Assembly (NCBI RefSeq): GCF_964340395.1
Contig: NC_135561.1
Location: 13,113,961 to 13,177,960, forward strand
Direction: 5' to 3'
DNA from: Glandiceps talaboti
Lineage: Eukaryota > Hemichordata > Enteropneusta > Spengelidae
DNA length: 64,000 nt
The position numbers were made by a program, and so were the translations under genes. The notes under the pieces were generated by a model. The model was given only the letters and a program-made list of their open reading frames with translations, had not been told where the DNA came from and did no database searches. Positions 22,477-61,581 of the stretch are shown piece after piece (the stretch's first letter is position 1; every line of letters begins with the position of its first letter).

Positions 22477-22829
22477 CATACATGCAGACAATGAAAGTCA
22501 AAGTACGATTACGCTCGTCGTAATTAAAGCTACTGACTGAGAAGCATTTACGTTGTTCACTGGTTTGTGAAATCTTCACTTTTTTCCGCATATTGTCACA
22601 CTTTCGTCAGTTTCGTCTCCTAGACCACTTATATGATTGTTTCAATAGTGTGTTGCAGTATTAACTCTATTATGTGAAGAGTTTTTATGAACGTGCCTGG
22701 GAATCAATGCTTTTAATGCTTTTAGCGTACATTTCATGAAATGTCTAGTACCTACTTGATACGAAACTTGTGTACTGTAACAGGAGTTCATATAGGATGT
22801 ATTACATATAAATGGTTCACATCTTAGCC

Positions 22830-22835
22830 AATAAA
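22830..22835 (+). terminator. Polyadenylation signal AATAAA, lectin gene
   Basis: First clear AATAAA after the stop codon, about 494 bases downstream. Confidence 0.5.
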
Positions 22836-22998
22836 GATTAATTGATTGTGGATTCTGGATTGGTTGATTGCTGAATTGTTTGTTTGTTTGTTTGTTTGCT
22901 TATACTTGTCTGTGGATAAACTGATAAACGTACATGTCATGTCATGTATATCATAAACGAACTTCAGGCTGGCACACTAATTGTCTTTTTAAATCATT

Positions 22999-23004
22999 TT
23001 TATT
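22999..23004 (-). terminator. Polyadenylation signal AATAAA, TSSK gene
   Basis: TTTATT on the plus strand, 214 bases downstream of the kinase stop codon. Confidence 0.45.
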
Positions 23005-23217
23005 CCATCTTACCCGAAATGACATGTCGAATATTATTGCAAAGGAAATACTCTGCTAAGACTAGTTCTTGATATTTAAATCTTGTGGCTGCTCGGTGGT
23101 AAAACTTTGTCTTTGAGTATTCTTTTTCCACCCTGCATCTTACTTGTTTTGGTCGAAGACAGATGTGCTGTGATAGCTCTCTTGCACCGCTTGATCAAGG
23201 TGAGGACAAAGTCGACG

Positions 23218-25774
23218 TTACCTTCTCATCCACTCAGAGCCGAGAACGTCATCCAGAGAAGCACGTTTCAGTGTATCACTTTGTAGCATGGAACGCACAA
23301 CCCACTGAGCTTCGCGGCTGATGTTCTTTTTTGGCGGGAAACCAACTTTGGTATTCAGTTGGACCCTTATCATGGCTTGCACATCGCTGTCATCGTATGG
23401 CATCATACCAACTAACATAATGTACAAGATGACACCCATACTCCACACCTCTGCTATTTTAGGTCGGTACGGGATACCCTGCAGTATCTCAGGCGGTGCA
23501 TAAGCCGCAGATCCACAATATGTCTCGCTGAGTGAACTGTCCGTTAACACTTTCGCGAATCCAAAATCGGCAATTTTGATGTTATCAATGTCGTCTAAGA
23601 GAATATTTTCACATTTGAGGTCACGATGGACAATATTCTTACTGTGCAGATATCGTATTCCTTCGACTAGCTGTCGAAACATTTTCTTGGCGGCATTTTC
23701 AGCCAGTGAATGTTTCTTGATGTATTCGAGGAGATCTCCGTGAGTAGCTTTGTCCATTACAATGCACACTTTCTCTTCGTGATTCAGTAAGGCATAGATA
23801 CGTATAATACTTGGATGACGTATGTGCCGGATAACTTCGAGTTCTCGTGGTAGGAATTTAGTTCGGAAATCTTCGGGAGCCAATCGGCGATTGATGATCT
23901 TAATAGCCACATGTTTGTCATGTTTCTGGGACCATGCTTCCTTTACCTGGAATGAATGAATGAATGAATGAATGAATGGGTGAAAAAGTCAGAAACATAT
24001 AACATACTGAATGTAATATGTGTTCATGTAATGCAGTCAATAGTAATAATGGAGAAACGTGCCGTACTGCAGTAATTTGTAATACAATTGGAGTGATTTG
24101 AAATACGATTTATGAGAAATTTGTTATTGGTAATTAACCTCTTACTGCTGCAGTAATTTGTTATACACCATTGGTGCAATTTTTGATAGAAAATAACGTT
24201 TTCACAAACAAGTGCTGTGTTTACACACATTCTCTATTTTTGGTAGCGTTCAACTAATGAAATATAAAGCTAATTCATCGGATAGGTTGTAGAAATGCTT
24301 GGGTAGAATGCTCTAAAGTTTTCTTATTTAGGTTGAATTTTAAAAATATTTGATCGGGTTTTTTTTTTCAAGTTGTTCCAGTATGACGTCTCAGTGACGA
24401 TTAATGGCAGTTTTTTTTTTCGAATACAAACATTGCGTTCATATACCAAGACAGTATTGTATAGCAGGGAATATTACGTAAGCGACATCAATAGGAAGCA
24501 CTCAAAAAATTTCAGTATAAAAAAAAACGTTTGATAAAAAGAGGGGAAATATTGGCCGTAGCACATCTTTCATTTATTAGATCTGTGTCGATTTGTTTGG
24601 TTTTCTAGATTCTCGGTTTACATCATGCCAAAGAAGAAGTCACTGGGTAAGGAGAAACAGATTGCAATCATTCCAAACAAACAAACAAACAAACAAACAA
24701 ACAAACAAACAAACAAACAAATCATCGAATATATGCATCCTCGAGTAGCAGCACAAAAAAAGCAATAATATCACTCGTTTGAATTGTTTGTTTAATAGCG
24801 TACATAAATCATAATTGGTGAAAAGACTAGCTATTTGTTGATTTTCCATTTATGAAAATATATTTTATTTGAAACTGGAATTCCCCATATACTAATGTTA
24901 ACTACCAGGAGTATTATTTGCACAGAGGCAGATGACAGGAGACGGTCTATGACTTTATTGAAAAAAAATTATTGCGCTCATCATCTTTCCAAAATATTAT
25001 TTTTACTGCATATTTAAAAGGTACTCACATTATTGTACGTTGTACATTATTGTATTGAAGCACAGTGTGATATTAAACTGAATTACAAACTGCGTCTAAG
25101 ATTCTAATCCTGGTCAACTTCGATTCTATGTATGTGTTTTTGCAAAAATGCTTCATGAGACCAAATAAAAAAAAATAGTGTTTCCGATAACACGACCGAC
25201 TCTAGTTTAAGTCACCGACCTTAACCATGCAAAAAGGTAAAATTATGACAATTTATTTCTGTTTCCCTGTAGATTATCTTGCAATAGTATCTTTGGTTAC
25301 TTTTTAAAAAATTACATACCAGAGAGAAACAATGTTATTTCAGCCTATAACAGCACAGTCTGCATATTGTGTTTGTCTACATCTGAATCACAAAATTGTC
25401 CTCATTTACTTCATTTTACACCCTATCAACTGTTACGGACGTCTTGTGACCAACGAATATCTTGTCATTGAGTCGAAGTACTCAATTCTATAAAAAAAAA
25501 AAATCCCCACCTACCTACCCTGTTTTCTGAAGTCATGTTATCGGAAACAAACATTTTTTTTTCAAGTTTGCCTTTCTGGAAAAATGAACTTACCTTTGCA
25601 TATGCGCCATCTCCTATAGTCTTTCCTATATGGTAGCCATTGTAAGCTAGTACTTGTTCAGCGGTCGCTTTTATAAGCTGCGACCTTGTTGATGATGAAG
25701 ATGTGGACGAACTGGCAGTCGCCGTCGCCGTCGGCTTTGGCGGTGAAGCCAGATTGACATGTAAGCAACAAAAC
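23218..25774 (-). CDS. TSSK: Testis-specific serine/threonine kinase (TSSK)-like protein
   Basis: Two visible exons on the minus strand: 25774-25594 (5' limit uncertain) and 23946-23218. The phase-0 junction falls inside the glycine loop: GDGAYAK|VKEAW. Kinase landmarks in order: VAIK lysine, PRELEV (helix C), HRDLKCEN catalytic loop, DFGFAK, PPEILQGIPY activation segment end, WSMGVILYIM. The PPEILQGIPY and MPYDDSD stretches are typical of TSSK1/2-type kinases, which act in spermatid and sperm-tail development. The family's D before W in helix F is E here (AEVWSMG). No ATG is in frame in exon 1 before an upstream stop, so the start is either in an unseen exon joined at the acceptor-like tctccag (25775) or in the frame of ATG 25760 if there is a frameshift. 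The N-terminus is Ser/Thr/Ala-rich. The second exon is very secure. Confidence 0.8.
23951..23982. repeat. (AATG)n microsatellite at the TSSK splice acceptor
   Basis: About seven AATG units. On the transcribed strand they read CATT and form the pyrimidine-rich tract directly before the exon 2 acceptor. Confidence 0.85.
24674..24721. repeat. (CAAA)n microsatellite
   Basis: About 12 CAAA units inside the TSSK intron. Confidence 0.9.
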
Positions 25775-26112
25775 CTGGAGAATTTCGGACTACGTTGTTA
25801 TTACGGTGCAATGCAAACAGAGTCTGGCCATGGACTTGACCGTACGTGTCGTACATAATGGACACAGGGCCACGACCTTTATGCGTCTGTTTTCGTAATT
25901 AATCACATTGTATACGTAAGTGAATGAGCCATAGTCCCGCCATCACAATCGAATTATGCGTTATTGCTTTGTTCTGTCATTTTACGTATCAGAACCACTT
26001 GTTCGATTGCTATATTTGGAATAGTCACGTGTTCGATGACCTAGAATGACCCGAATGCGCGGTTCTACAAAATCCAAGCTTCGTCTGCGTCTCTAAGGGC
26101 CACCATGTTACA

Positions 26113-26260
26113 ATGACATGTCATGGGAAGAACGGAACATGTCGTCACATTCGCCTATCCCGTTTGGTACAACCGGGTATGGAACTCAGTGACAAAGTGT
26201 ACATGGACGTCAACTGTTTGCAGAAAATTACCAATCTCAGGTTGTCCAAAGTCATTGAAG
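26113..26260 (+). CDS. Orphan first-exon candidate, product unknown
   Basis: ATG 26113 opens a frame reading MTCHGKNGTCRHIRLSRL, VQPGMELSDKVYMDV and CLQKITNLRLSKVIEG, ending at a consensus donor (gaag|gtaagt, phase 1). It lies head to head with the TSSK gene, about 340 bases apart, so the two could share a promoter. A competing ATG at 26105 in excellent context (gccaccATG) stops after three codons. I recognise no family and found no convincing next exon before 28 kb. Confidence 0.3.
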
Positions 26261-26370
26261 GTAAGTCTGTAACTGAGATAATTATTTATACCATTATAAA
26301 CATGAATTAGACATTGCAGGGCAAACGAACGTTATTAATCTCCAGTTTCGCCGTCTTCGTCGCCGTCGTC

Positions 26371-26422
26371 GTCTTCATCACCACCACCACCACCCCCACC
26401 ACCACCACCACCACCACCACCA

Positions 26423-26455
<33 letters not shown>

Positions 26456-26481
26456 TCTCCTCCTCCTCCTCCTCCTCCTCC

Positions 26482-26521
<40 letters not shown>

Positions 26522-26575
26522 TATCATCATCATCGCCGTCGTCGTCGTCGTCGTCGCCGCCGCCGCAATTTTCCG
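26371..26575. repeat. Trinucleotide array (CAC)n(CAT)n(CTC)n(CAT)n(CGT)n
   Basis: Consecutive blocks of related trinucleotides. The long Ser-, Thr- or Asp-rich open frames on both strands here are repeat artefacts. Confidence 0.9.
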
Positions 26576-26599
26576 ACATCATTCCTCTCGTTTCTGTCA

Positions 26600-26659
26600 G
26601 CTCAGACCAGTTTTAGTGGTCTGAGAGACAGACAGACAGACAGACACAGACAGACAGAC

Positions 26660-26690
<31 letters not shown>

Positions 26691-27075
26691 CAGACAGACA
26701 GACAGACAGATATACAAAAAAAGACAAAATGGTGTAAGGGTGTAAATGGTTGGAAGACTCTAGATATTCTTTCAGAGGAAAGAATATCAGAGAGAGGGGA
26801 CAAAGAGAGGAACCTAGTCAGTTACCCCATAGACAAAGAAAAGAATCTTTACCTGTCTGTGGTTACCCAAATATTAATATAGTTATCTAAACATTACCGC
26901 AAACTAGTAGAACGCCCTCTTCGTTGACTATCTTCACGCGTTCGATCGATTTCTATCCATTGTATGCACGACGCACCGAATAGCGGATTTCCTCGTTCGA
27001 TTCGTCGCTACGCGACGGAGCGCGCACGGTCAACGAACGGCATTCATTTATTCTCAGACCACTTGGTCTGAGATT
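26600..27075. other. Segment bounded by matching hairpins
   Basis: TCAGACCAgttttagTGGTCTGA at about 26604-26626 and TCAGACCActTGGTCTGA at about 27055-27072 flank a segment with CAGA repeats (26627-26712) and a GC-rich patch with a GTTGAC/GTCAAC pair. It may be a MITE-like or foldback element. Confidence 0.35.
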
Positions 27076-27357
27076 TATCCAAGGAGGAGAGACACATCTT
27101 TTCCTCTACATGTTAGTTCTACTAGTATACCACCACTGTCTAGCCCTCTCAACAATTCTCTCAGACTGCACATCCTCATTGCTCATATGTTTACAAATCG
27201 TGTCCGGATCTCCGTATAAACTTGAGAAAGAAGTAGATTATCCGAAAAGTAGCCAAAGCCAATATACCTGGTCTAAAGCTCCCAGCTGCATATTTAAATG
27301 GAAAAGGGTAAACATAACGACACATTGTGTAGGATATAAAATTATTTTTATTTCAGA

Positions 27358-27552
27358 AAGTACCAGAAAGACTTATGCAAATTCAGAGAGTACCAGAAAG
27401 ACTTATGCAAATTCAGAGAGTACCAGATCTAGAAAGACTTATGCAAATTCAGAGAGTACCAGATCTAGAAAGCCTTATGCAAATTCAGAGTACCAGAAAG
27501 ACTTAATATACAAATTCAGAGATTACCAGAAAGACTTATGCAAATACATATA
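27358..27552 (+). repeat. 30-36 bp minisatellite
   Basis: Six or so units of AGTACCAGAAAGACTTATGC plus AAATTCAGAG; two units contain an extra ATCTAG insertion of 6 bases. Unit lengths are multiples of three, so one frame stays open (ESTRKTYANS repeats), but nothing shows that it is translated. Confidence 0.85.
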
Positions 27553-27682
27553 GTGTGTAAAGTCGAGAAAGATATTTTAGATAAAGGAGGGAATGAATGA
27601 ATGAATTCATTATACACAGAGACAAAGACTCGGAGGTACGTGCGGACATAGACGGCCACATCAGGTGGACGGACGTACGTAC

Positions 27683-27684
27683 GT

Positions 27685-27766
<82 letters not shown>
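27683..27766. repeat. (CAGA)n microsatellite
   Basis: About 20 CAGA units. Confidence 0.95.
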
Positions 27767-27811
27767 GAGAAAAAGACAGATAGACTCGTCAATTGTAAAT
27801 GATGATTATGC

Positions 27812-27817
27812 TTTATT
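27812..27817 (-). terminator. Possible polyadenylation signal for the GABA-B receptor-like gene
   Basis: TTTATT on the plus strand, about 455 bases past the receptor stop codon; the first AATAAA found on that strand. Confidence 0.35.
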
Positions 27818-28271
27818 TTAAATACGTGAGATGATTTTATATACATATAAAAGATTTTTAAGTGTTCGGTGGGTACAACCCAATATACGCTTGCGTGGTA
27901 TCGTAAACCCGCCGACATCTCGCAAGTTATCGTAAACCCGCCGATATAAATCTCGCACGTTATCGCAACGTGGCATGCATGCATGAGCTAGAACACACTT
28001 ACCAGGCAATTGAGCATTTTTGTCTGAATAAACACTAACTTATCATTGTGCAGAATTCTGTGATTGATTAACAAAGACGTGATGTTAATGACTGTGTGGT
28101 TGACTTGGTTTGAAATTGAACTTTCATCCCATCACCTCATTATTAAAGTTAGACGTGAGGAGAGATAAGAAGCCATGGATAGCCTCTAGACTATCAATAT
28201 ATGTGAAGCAAGATGTTTAGCTGAAGCAAAAGCAAATTGTCAAAAACAATATGTCATATAAAACCGTGATA

Positions 28272-55655
<27,384 letters not shown>

Positions 55656-56085
55656 CTGAGAGACATAAGCAAACATTATGGTAAGAGAAATAATAACTAC
55701 AGTGTACATTACAAAATTGATATGTTAAGGTCATTCGCTGTTTGTACATTTGTTTATATATGATGTCGACGTCTTAGTTTCATTTCTCCGTATGGCCGAT
55801 TGAAAAGAAAATAACACCAGTTTATCTTTCAAAGACTTAGAAGACGTTATTGTTAATAACTACATTATTTAGCAATGCAGGTAAAATAGTTCTATACAGA
55901 TATTTATACATCGGTTTTTCATCCCCAACATGAAATGATTGAGTTTGATATAGGGATTGGACTATAGTAACTGTTACTTTGAACACATAAAATCTCTAGC
56001 CTGAAGAAACACATCTTGATGTTGACATGCAGACATCCTAACCCAGCAAACAAAACAGCTAACTTACAACCCAAAATGTTACTAC

Positions 56086-56320
56086 AGTGCGTAGTAGATT
56101 ACTGTTCACCATATCTGTTCGATAAAATCACGCATTAACCAACATAAGAAACTGCACATTTAGTCTACATAAAATCAACCAGTTATGGTGGCATGATTGT
56201 TCATTTCACTCAGACAAAATATAGCAAGAAACTGTAGTAATTCAATTTTGCTCTCTTAAAGTGTAGCGCATTTGTGGCTTCTGTGTTGTTGCATCAGAAA
56301 CAGTGAACAGTAACCGGCAA
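56086..56320. mobile_element. Palindromic MITE, family P, copy
   Basis: AGATTACTGTTCACCATA on the left and CAGTGAACAGTAACCGGC on the right, with AAGAAACTGCACATTTAG inside. Confidence 0.65.
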
Positions 56321-57548
56321 CATGCTGTATATAGTTTGCTGATTGTTTGCGCAAAATGTATGTCCGATTTATACCTTGGTCTTATCCTTCCAGTAATCCT
56401 TCACGTGACCACTGTCTGAGATTATTTGATTTCAAAACACAACATAATCTCACTTTTGACGAGTAAGGTAGGTTATCATTTTTATAAGCGATGGATATCT
56501 TTACTTAATCGCATTTATACCATGCACGAGCAAAATTGTCAAAATAGGAATATATAATCTGCTCGTTCTACGTCACGACAATACGTGTCTATGTCACGAA
56601 AACGCATGTCTACGTCACTGGTTCTGCTGTGTTCGAATTATGAGACAAAACGTTCGAAAGTATTACTTTTCCCCGATTGTTCCTTGATATTACTCGTGCT
56701 GGTATAATTGTTCTTTGATTTACTTGTGCTGGTATAATTCTGTTATTCTCCAATATTTTATTTCATTAATCCAGCTGAAAAATACTCGTGACTTAAGGGT
56801 TGTCACTACTCGTCTAGCCACTCGTTGTGACAAAGCCCCTTTAGGTCACTCGTATTTTCCTTGGCTGAACGAAAAGAAATATTGGTGTTAATATCTAATG
56901 ATTACTCTATACATATTTGTGCGCTGTTTGAATATTTTGCACACGTAACACACATACTATTGTTCAGACGTGGTAATTGGCGATACCCTATATAAGCGAC
57001 TTCAATTTGTACACCAGATCATGCAAGTGAGCGCGAATTGTTGAACCTTATATGTACCAAGTTTATATCTATGATACAGCTCAGACGGAAGAAATATTTC
57101 ACTTTGACATGAAAAACCTTTTACTGCAGCTGGTGATATCGGGTGTCATTAAATGGTTTGCATCCGCTACTCTTAAGCACATTATAAGCACACTCCTTCC
57201 TGCAATTGTTCAATTTATACACGTACAAATGCACTATTCTACTAATATATAGTCATGTCTCCTAATTTTCACTCAGAATTTGCAAAAATAATTGAAAGTG
57301 TGGCTATTGTAGATCACTTTCACTTTCAATTGTTTACGATTGATGATAGAAGCCATATATATCATGAGTAGAATATCACACTGGAAAGAATGGATTATTT
57401 GGTGTGACATGAACTCATAAAATTGATTGTAAAGTTAGTCGCTTTTTTCTACTTGTCAGAAATCATTGGAAGTTGTTATACTTACAAATTGACAGGTTCT
57501 GAAAAAACCCTAGAGAATTACAGGAAGTGCAGATGGAAGGTTAAAAGT

Positions 57549-57790
57549 GATGTATGTATGTATGTATGTATGTATGTATGTATGTATGTATGTATGTATG
57601 TATGTATGTATGTACGTGTGTGCGTGCGTGCGTGCGTGAGTGCGTGCGTACGTGCATTCATGCATGCATGCATGCATGTATGTATGTATGTATGTATGTA
57701 TGTATGTATGTATGTGTGTATGTATGTATGTATGTATGTATGTATGTATGTATGTATGTATGTATGTATGTATGTACGAACATACATATG
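57549..57790. repeat. (ATGT)n(GCGT)n(GCAT)n(ATGT)n array
   Basis: A 240-base block of ATGT, GCGT, GCAT and ATGT units; all open frames in it are artefacts. Confidence 0.95.
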
Positions 57791-58024
57791 CATGCATGGA
57801 GTTATTTATATAAAATGTTTTTGTTAATTTCTGTCAGATTGAATTAAGTACAAAACTAAGCACTGCCACACAACAAATAATTATTATATTTATGCATACA
57901 TGTTTCATGTCTGTAATATAATATTGAGTAATAAACATTGTCACTATAATGTGAGTACGTCACATACATTTGCAATTGTGTTGCTTGGTTGATCAGTTTT
58001 CCAAAGGAAGATGTTGAAGGACGG

Positions 58025-58026
<2 letters not shown>

Positions 58027-58121
<95 letters not shown>
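58027..58121. repeat. (TA)n microsatellite
   Basis: About 47 uninterrupted TA units; likely to extrude a cruciform and to vary in length. Confidence 0.95.
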
Positions 58122-58123
<2 letters not shown>

Positions 58124-60127
58124 TTCCTCGCTATGAATTCTAAGTGTTCTCAGCCACTTTTGCCAAGAGCACAGCCTATACACAAGAGACTAATATCTAA
58201 CTTTCTTTTTCCCCATTGTTATTGTTCGTTCGATGTATCTAATAACTACTGTACTCAACCATGTGATCTTGCAAGTAATTGTATAATTTATACGTTATTA
58301 AATATGGATGTCAAATGATGTGTTGTATACTTCGCCAATTTTAAATTTCCTAGGTCTTTGGTTAATAGCGTTTGAGTTATATATATTCATTTACCTTTAC
58401 TTTGCAAAGGTCATGAAAGAACACCCTTGGGATTGTAAATAACTGTTGACACCTGCGGCTTACTTATGGCAGCAGACAAAATGAACACATGGAAGTAATA
58501 GCTTTATTAATTACAGGAAAAGTCTAGCAAACGATGTTTTGCATGTACAAAGGAAAGGTTGATACACTGAGGTGTTGATTATTAACAACCTTTCTGAAGC
58601 AAAGCAATGGGCAAATTATACGCATTGGTAATCTCTTGTGTGACAGGTATGAAGAAATTTTAGATCCACTTGTATTACTAAACCAAGGTTACTGTGATAT
58701 TTGATTGCGAGTGTGTCATCGAGGCCATCGTTGCTATCTCATATTCGCCCTGTCATCTTTCTGTGCAGCGGCCGAAGCCGAAATTCGTCTCTTACATCGT
58801 ATTAAAACTCTTCATGCAATTCAACCCGACCGGATATGAGTCCTTCGTCTAAATCCATAGGGTTTCTTGTTGATATCCAATTTCTTGTCATCTTATCTTT
58901 TGATGAACCTTCACATATATTCAATGAATTGGATAGAGTTATCACAAGACAGGGTTACTTTGCAAGAGTACAATCTAAGAGGCTACAATTATGAACACAA
59001 TCCTGCACTCACGACCTATCGGATGTATTTTTGATTATCAGTGAATGTTACTCTGTTAACACCACCGGCGATTGTCCTCGACAATTTTGATTGCGCTTCA
59101 GGAGGTTGTAATCACATCTCCGGATTCGAAAGAAAACATAAGAATTGCCAAATTTGCAATAACATTTGAAGGAAGATACACACTGGTATTCATGTAAATT
59201 GATCTACGTTTCATCATGTGCTCTTAATTATAAATTCAGTAAAGCTGCCACGTTAAATACATCAGAAAATCTAATAAACAGGAGCATATAGGCCTTTCTG
59301 TGTTGTGTTTGACATTATCATCCACGACTAGGGTATCAAAAAACTAAAAAATCACTATTTTCTCTCTTTTTTTAAAAAGGAAAGGAAAAAAGGAACACGT
59401 CTCACAGTTGCAATACAAAAATTTCCCTGATTTTGAAATTCTCATCAAACAGTCACGGCAATGCCGGCTATATTTACTCTTTATATATAATAACCTATGA
59501 GAGAGAAGCTATCCATTGTATTCAAGTGCATTGTCGTGAAATGTCAATGTTTAATTCGCACAAGCTTGCGGAAACTAGAGTGAAGCTTGGTTTGCAAAAC
59601 ATTAATGTGCAGGAAACATTTTACTTACGTACATTTTTTTTATAAAGTGGAGATTATGAAATCGGGTTTCTTGATAGTAAACAAAGTCGACTTTCATTAC
59701 AGTGTGTGGTATAAAGTTTGAACGTATTCCCGTAACAAGTCAGGCTATTTGAGTATACAAACAATTCAATGCATCATAGCACACGCCAATACAATAGAAG
59801 AATTACTACAGACGTGAGATATACTTATTTTAGAATGTCAATATACCAGCACGGTATTTTTAAATTTCTCACGATGATTTTTATGATGGCTAACATATAA
59901 ACAAGATATAGACGCAAATAGCAGGCAAATATGCAACATAATATTATTCATATCTTACTGCGAAGAAAAATATCACTTCTGATACAAAAATGAATCAAAG
60001 ATACCACTGCTTGTTGATGTAAAGATCTGACACTGTAGACAACTATTAGTATTTTGCCTTCCTCCTTATTTAATATTCACTCGCTGACTCCTCGTTGTTT
60101 GAGACTCATGGCAATGTACACCAGGAA

Positions 60128-60355
60128 CTAAATAATGAAGCTTGTGGCCAGTGTGTAAAATACTTGAGGCAAATTTCTCACAAATCTGTAGACGTCTTGC
60201 TTCAAGAATGTCGGCTTTTCGGAGACTAAAGGCTCAACAAAAAACTTTTCTAACGTAATGCATTCCATCGGCTTGCCCGACAAACATTTCTGTTGGTAAG
60301 AGTTTTGCTGAGCATGACAAAAAATAACGACATAGTATAGATTTGAACTTTTGTT
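60128..60355 (-). CDS. Unexplained 75-codon open frame
   Basis: Minus-strand frame from a TGA (60358) to TAG (60130). It includes SNLYYVVIFCHAQQN, CLSGKPMECITLEKFFVE and FLKQDVYRFVRNLPQVFYTL, with a balanced composition unusual for chance frames in this AT-rich DNA. An acceptor-like ttaccaacag precedes KCLSG. It could be a terminal exon of an unknown gene; no partner exon was found and no family is recognised. Confidence 0.2.
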   Translation of the reverse strand, partial: NKSSNLYYVVIFCHAQQNSYQQKCLSGKPMECITLEKFFVEPLVSEKPTFLKQDVYRFVRNLPQVFYTLATSFII

Positions 60356-61549
60356 TCAAACACATAAATTTTCATTTGAAGTTAAAATGACGACGGTTTG
60401 TCTCAGTTTCGTGCTTTTACTTTAAAGTTAAAACCTCGGAAATAATGTATAGGTTATGATATTGACAACAGATGTTAATAAAGTATAGTTTCGTACAAAG
60501 CAGCAGATCAATTTTGGCTGCAACAGAAAAGCATATCGATCATTCGTATGTAGTGTAAATTCAACAGAAGTACTTTCTGTTACGTCGTTAGAAAAACGGT
60601 ATGGAGAAGAAGTCTTGCATCAGCCAATACGTGTATATGCACACGGTGTGGATATTTAAAGAAAGATGGATGGGTGGGGTGGGAAACGTTCACTTTTCTT
60701 ATTGATCCTAGTACCGTGCTCTTATCTCAGACAGAACCAAGCAGCGCGTCTATAGCACTACAATGTTATAACCCCAATTACTACCGATTGAGACATCAAA
60801 CGTAGTTTGATGCCATGGTTTAGAATTCCAAATTAAAGTTTAATATTTGCTATTTATGCCCAAGACACTGGGTATTCACATCACATAATTTGAATAATGG
60901 GGTATATTCTTCTGATAACCAACAGGAGCCTCTTATTAACCCGTAAATAATAATCTCAGCTAGTTTAAGTACAAATAACAATATATACATGTCTTGTCTG
61001 TCTGTTCTTGCCTTCGTTGGCGGTTTTCATATTTACAGAATCACTTCTAACCATAGGTTCTTTAGAAACCGTCAACTTTTCGACGGAGGTTTAGTATAAT
61101 CCGTCGATGCCATCTGAATAACGTTACACCGAATCATTGTATGAAATTGTTGAATTTAGTTAAGCCTGTCATAAGGGCAAGGTATAATATCAAATTAGTG
61201 TCTATGGAGTGAATGACCGTTATCTGAAGATTTGTGGACAGATGTTATTTATCAAGCAATATTAGACTACAATCGTGAACACCTACAATAGCTATATAAA
61301 GAAAATTGAAAATGTCATGGAAATATTTATATATGTCATGCCTTTTTCAAAACCTACTTTACCTTTATACATAAATCACCCTCACTCTTGCCACACACCC
61401 TCATTTATGGCAAAATTTGTATATGATTACTGAGAATTTATATTTAAGACGTAACATCATTATGTTTCATACTTTATTGATTTACTTGGTCATTCCGTTG
61501 GCATATTCTTTCTCTTATTCAACTATATATCATCTTGTCAGGTTGCGAA

Positions 61550-61581
61550 TAATACACACACACACACACAGACACACACAC
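61550..61581. repeat. (CA)n microsatellite
   Basis: Short interrupted CA run. Confidence 0.85.

Larger units (their letters stand above)
22337..23217. other. Convergent 3' regions of the lectin and TSSK genes
   Basis: Contains the CAAA/CATA repeat 22365-22475, a TTTG run near 22878-22900, and the two facing polyadenylation signals (22830 plus, 23004 minus) only about 165 bases apart. No further gene is seen. Confidence 0.6.

Noticed and set aside
26307-26616. Asp/Glu-rich and Ser/Thr-rich frames
   Set aside because: Trinucleotide repeat translation in both directions.
27597-27984. Possible CRISPR-like array (regular CAGA units)
   Set aside because: Units are 4 bases without spacers; this is a eukaryotic microsatellite.
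58027-58318. Frame with a long Ile-Tyr run
   Set aside because: Translation of the TA dinucleotide repeat.
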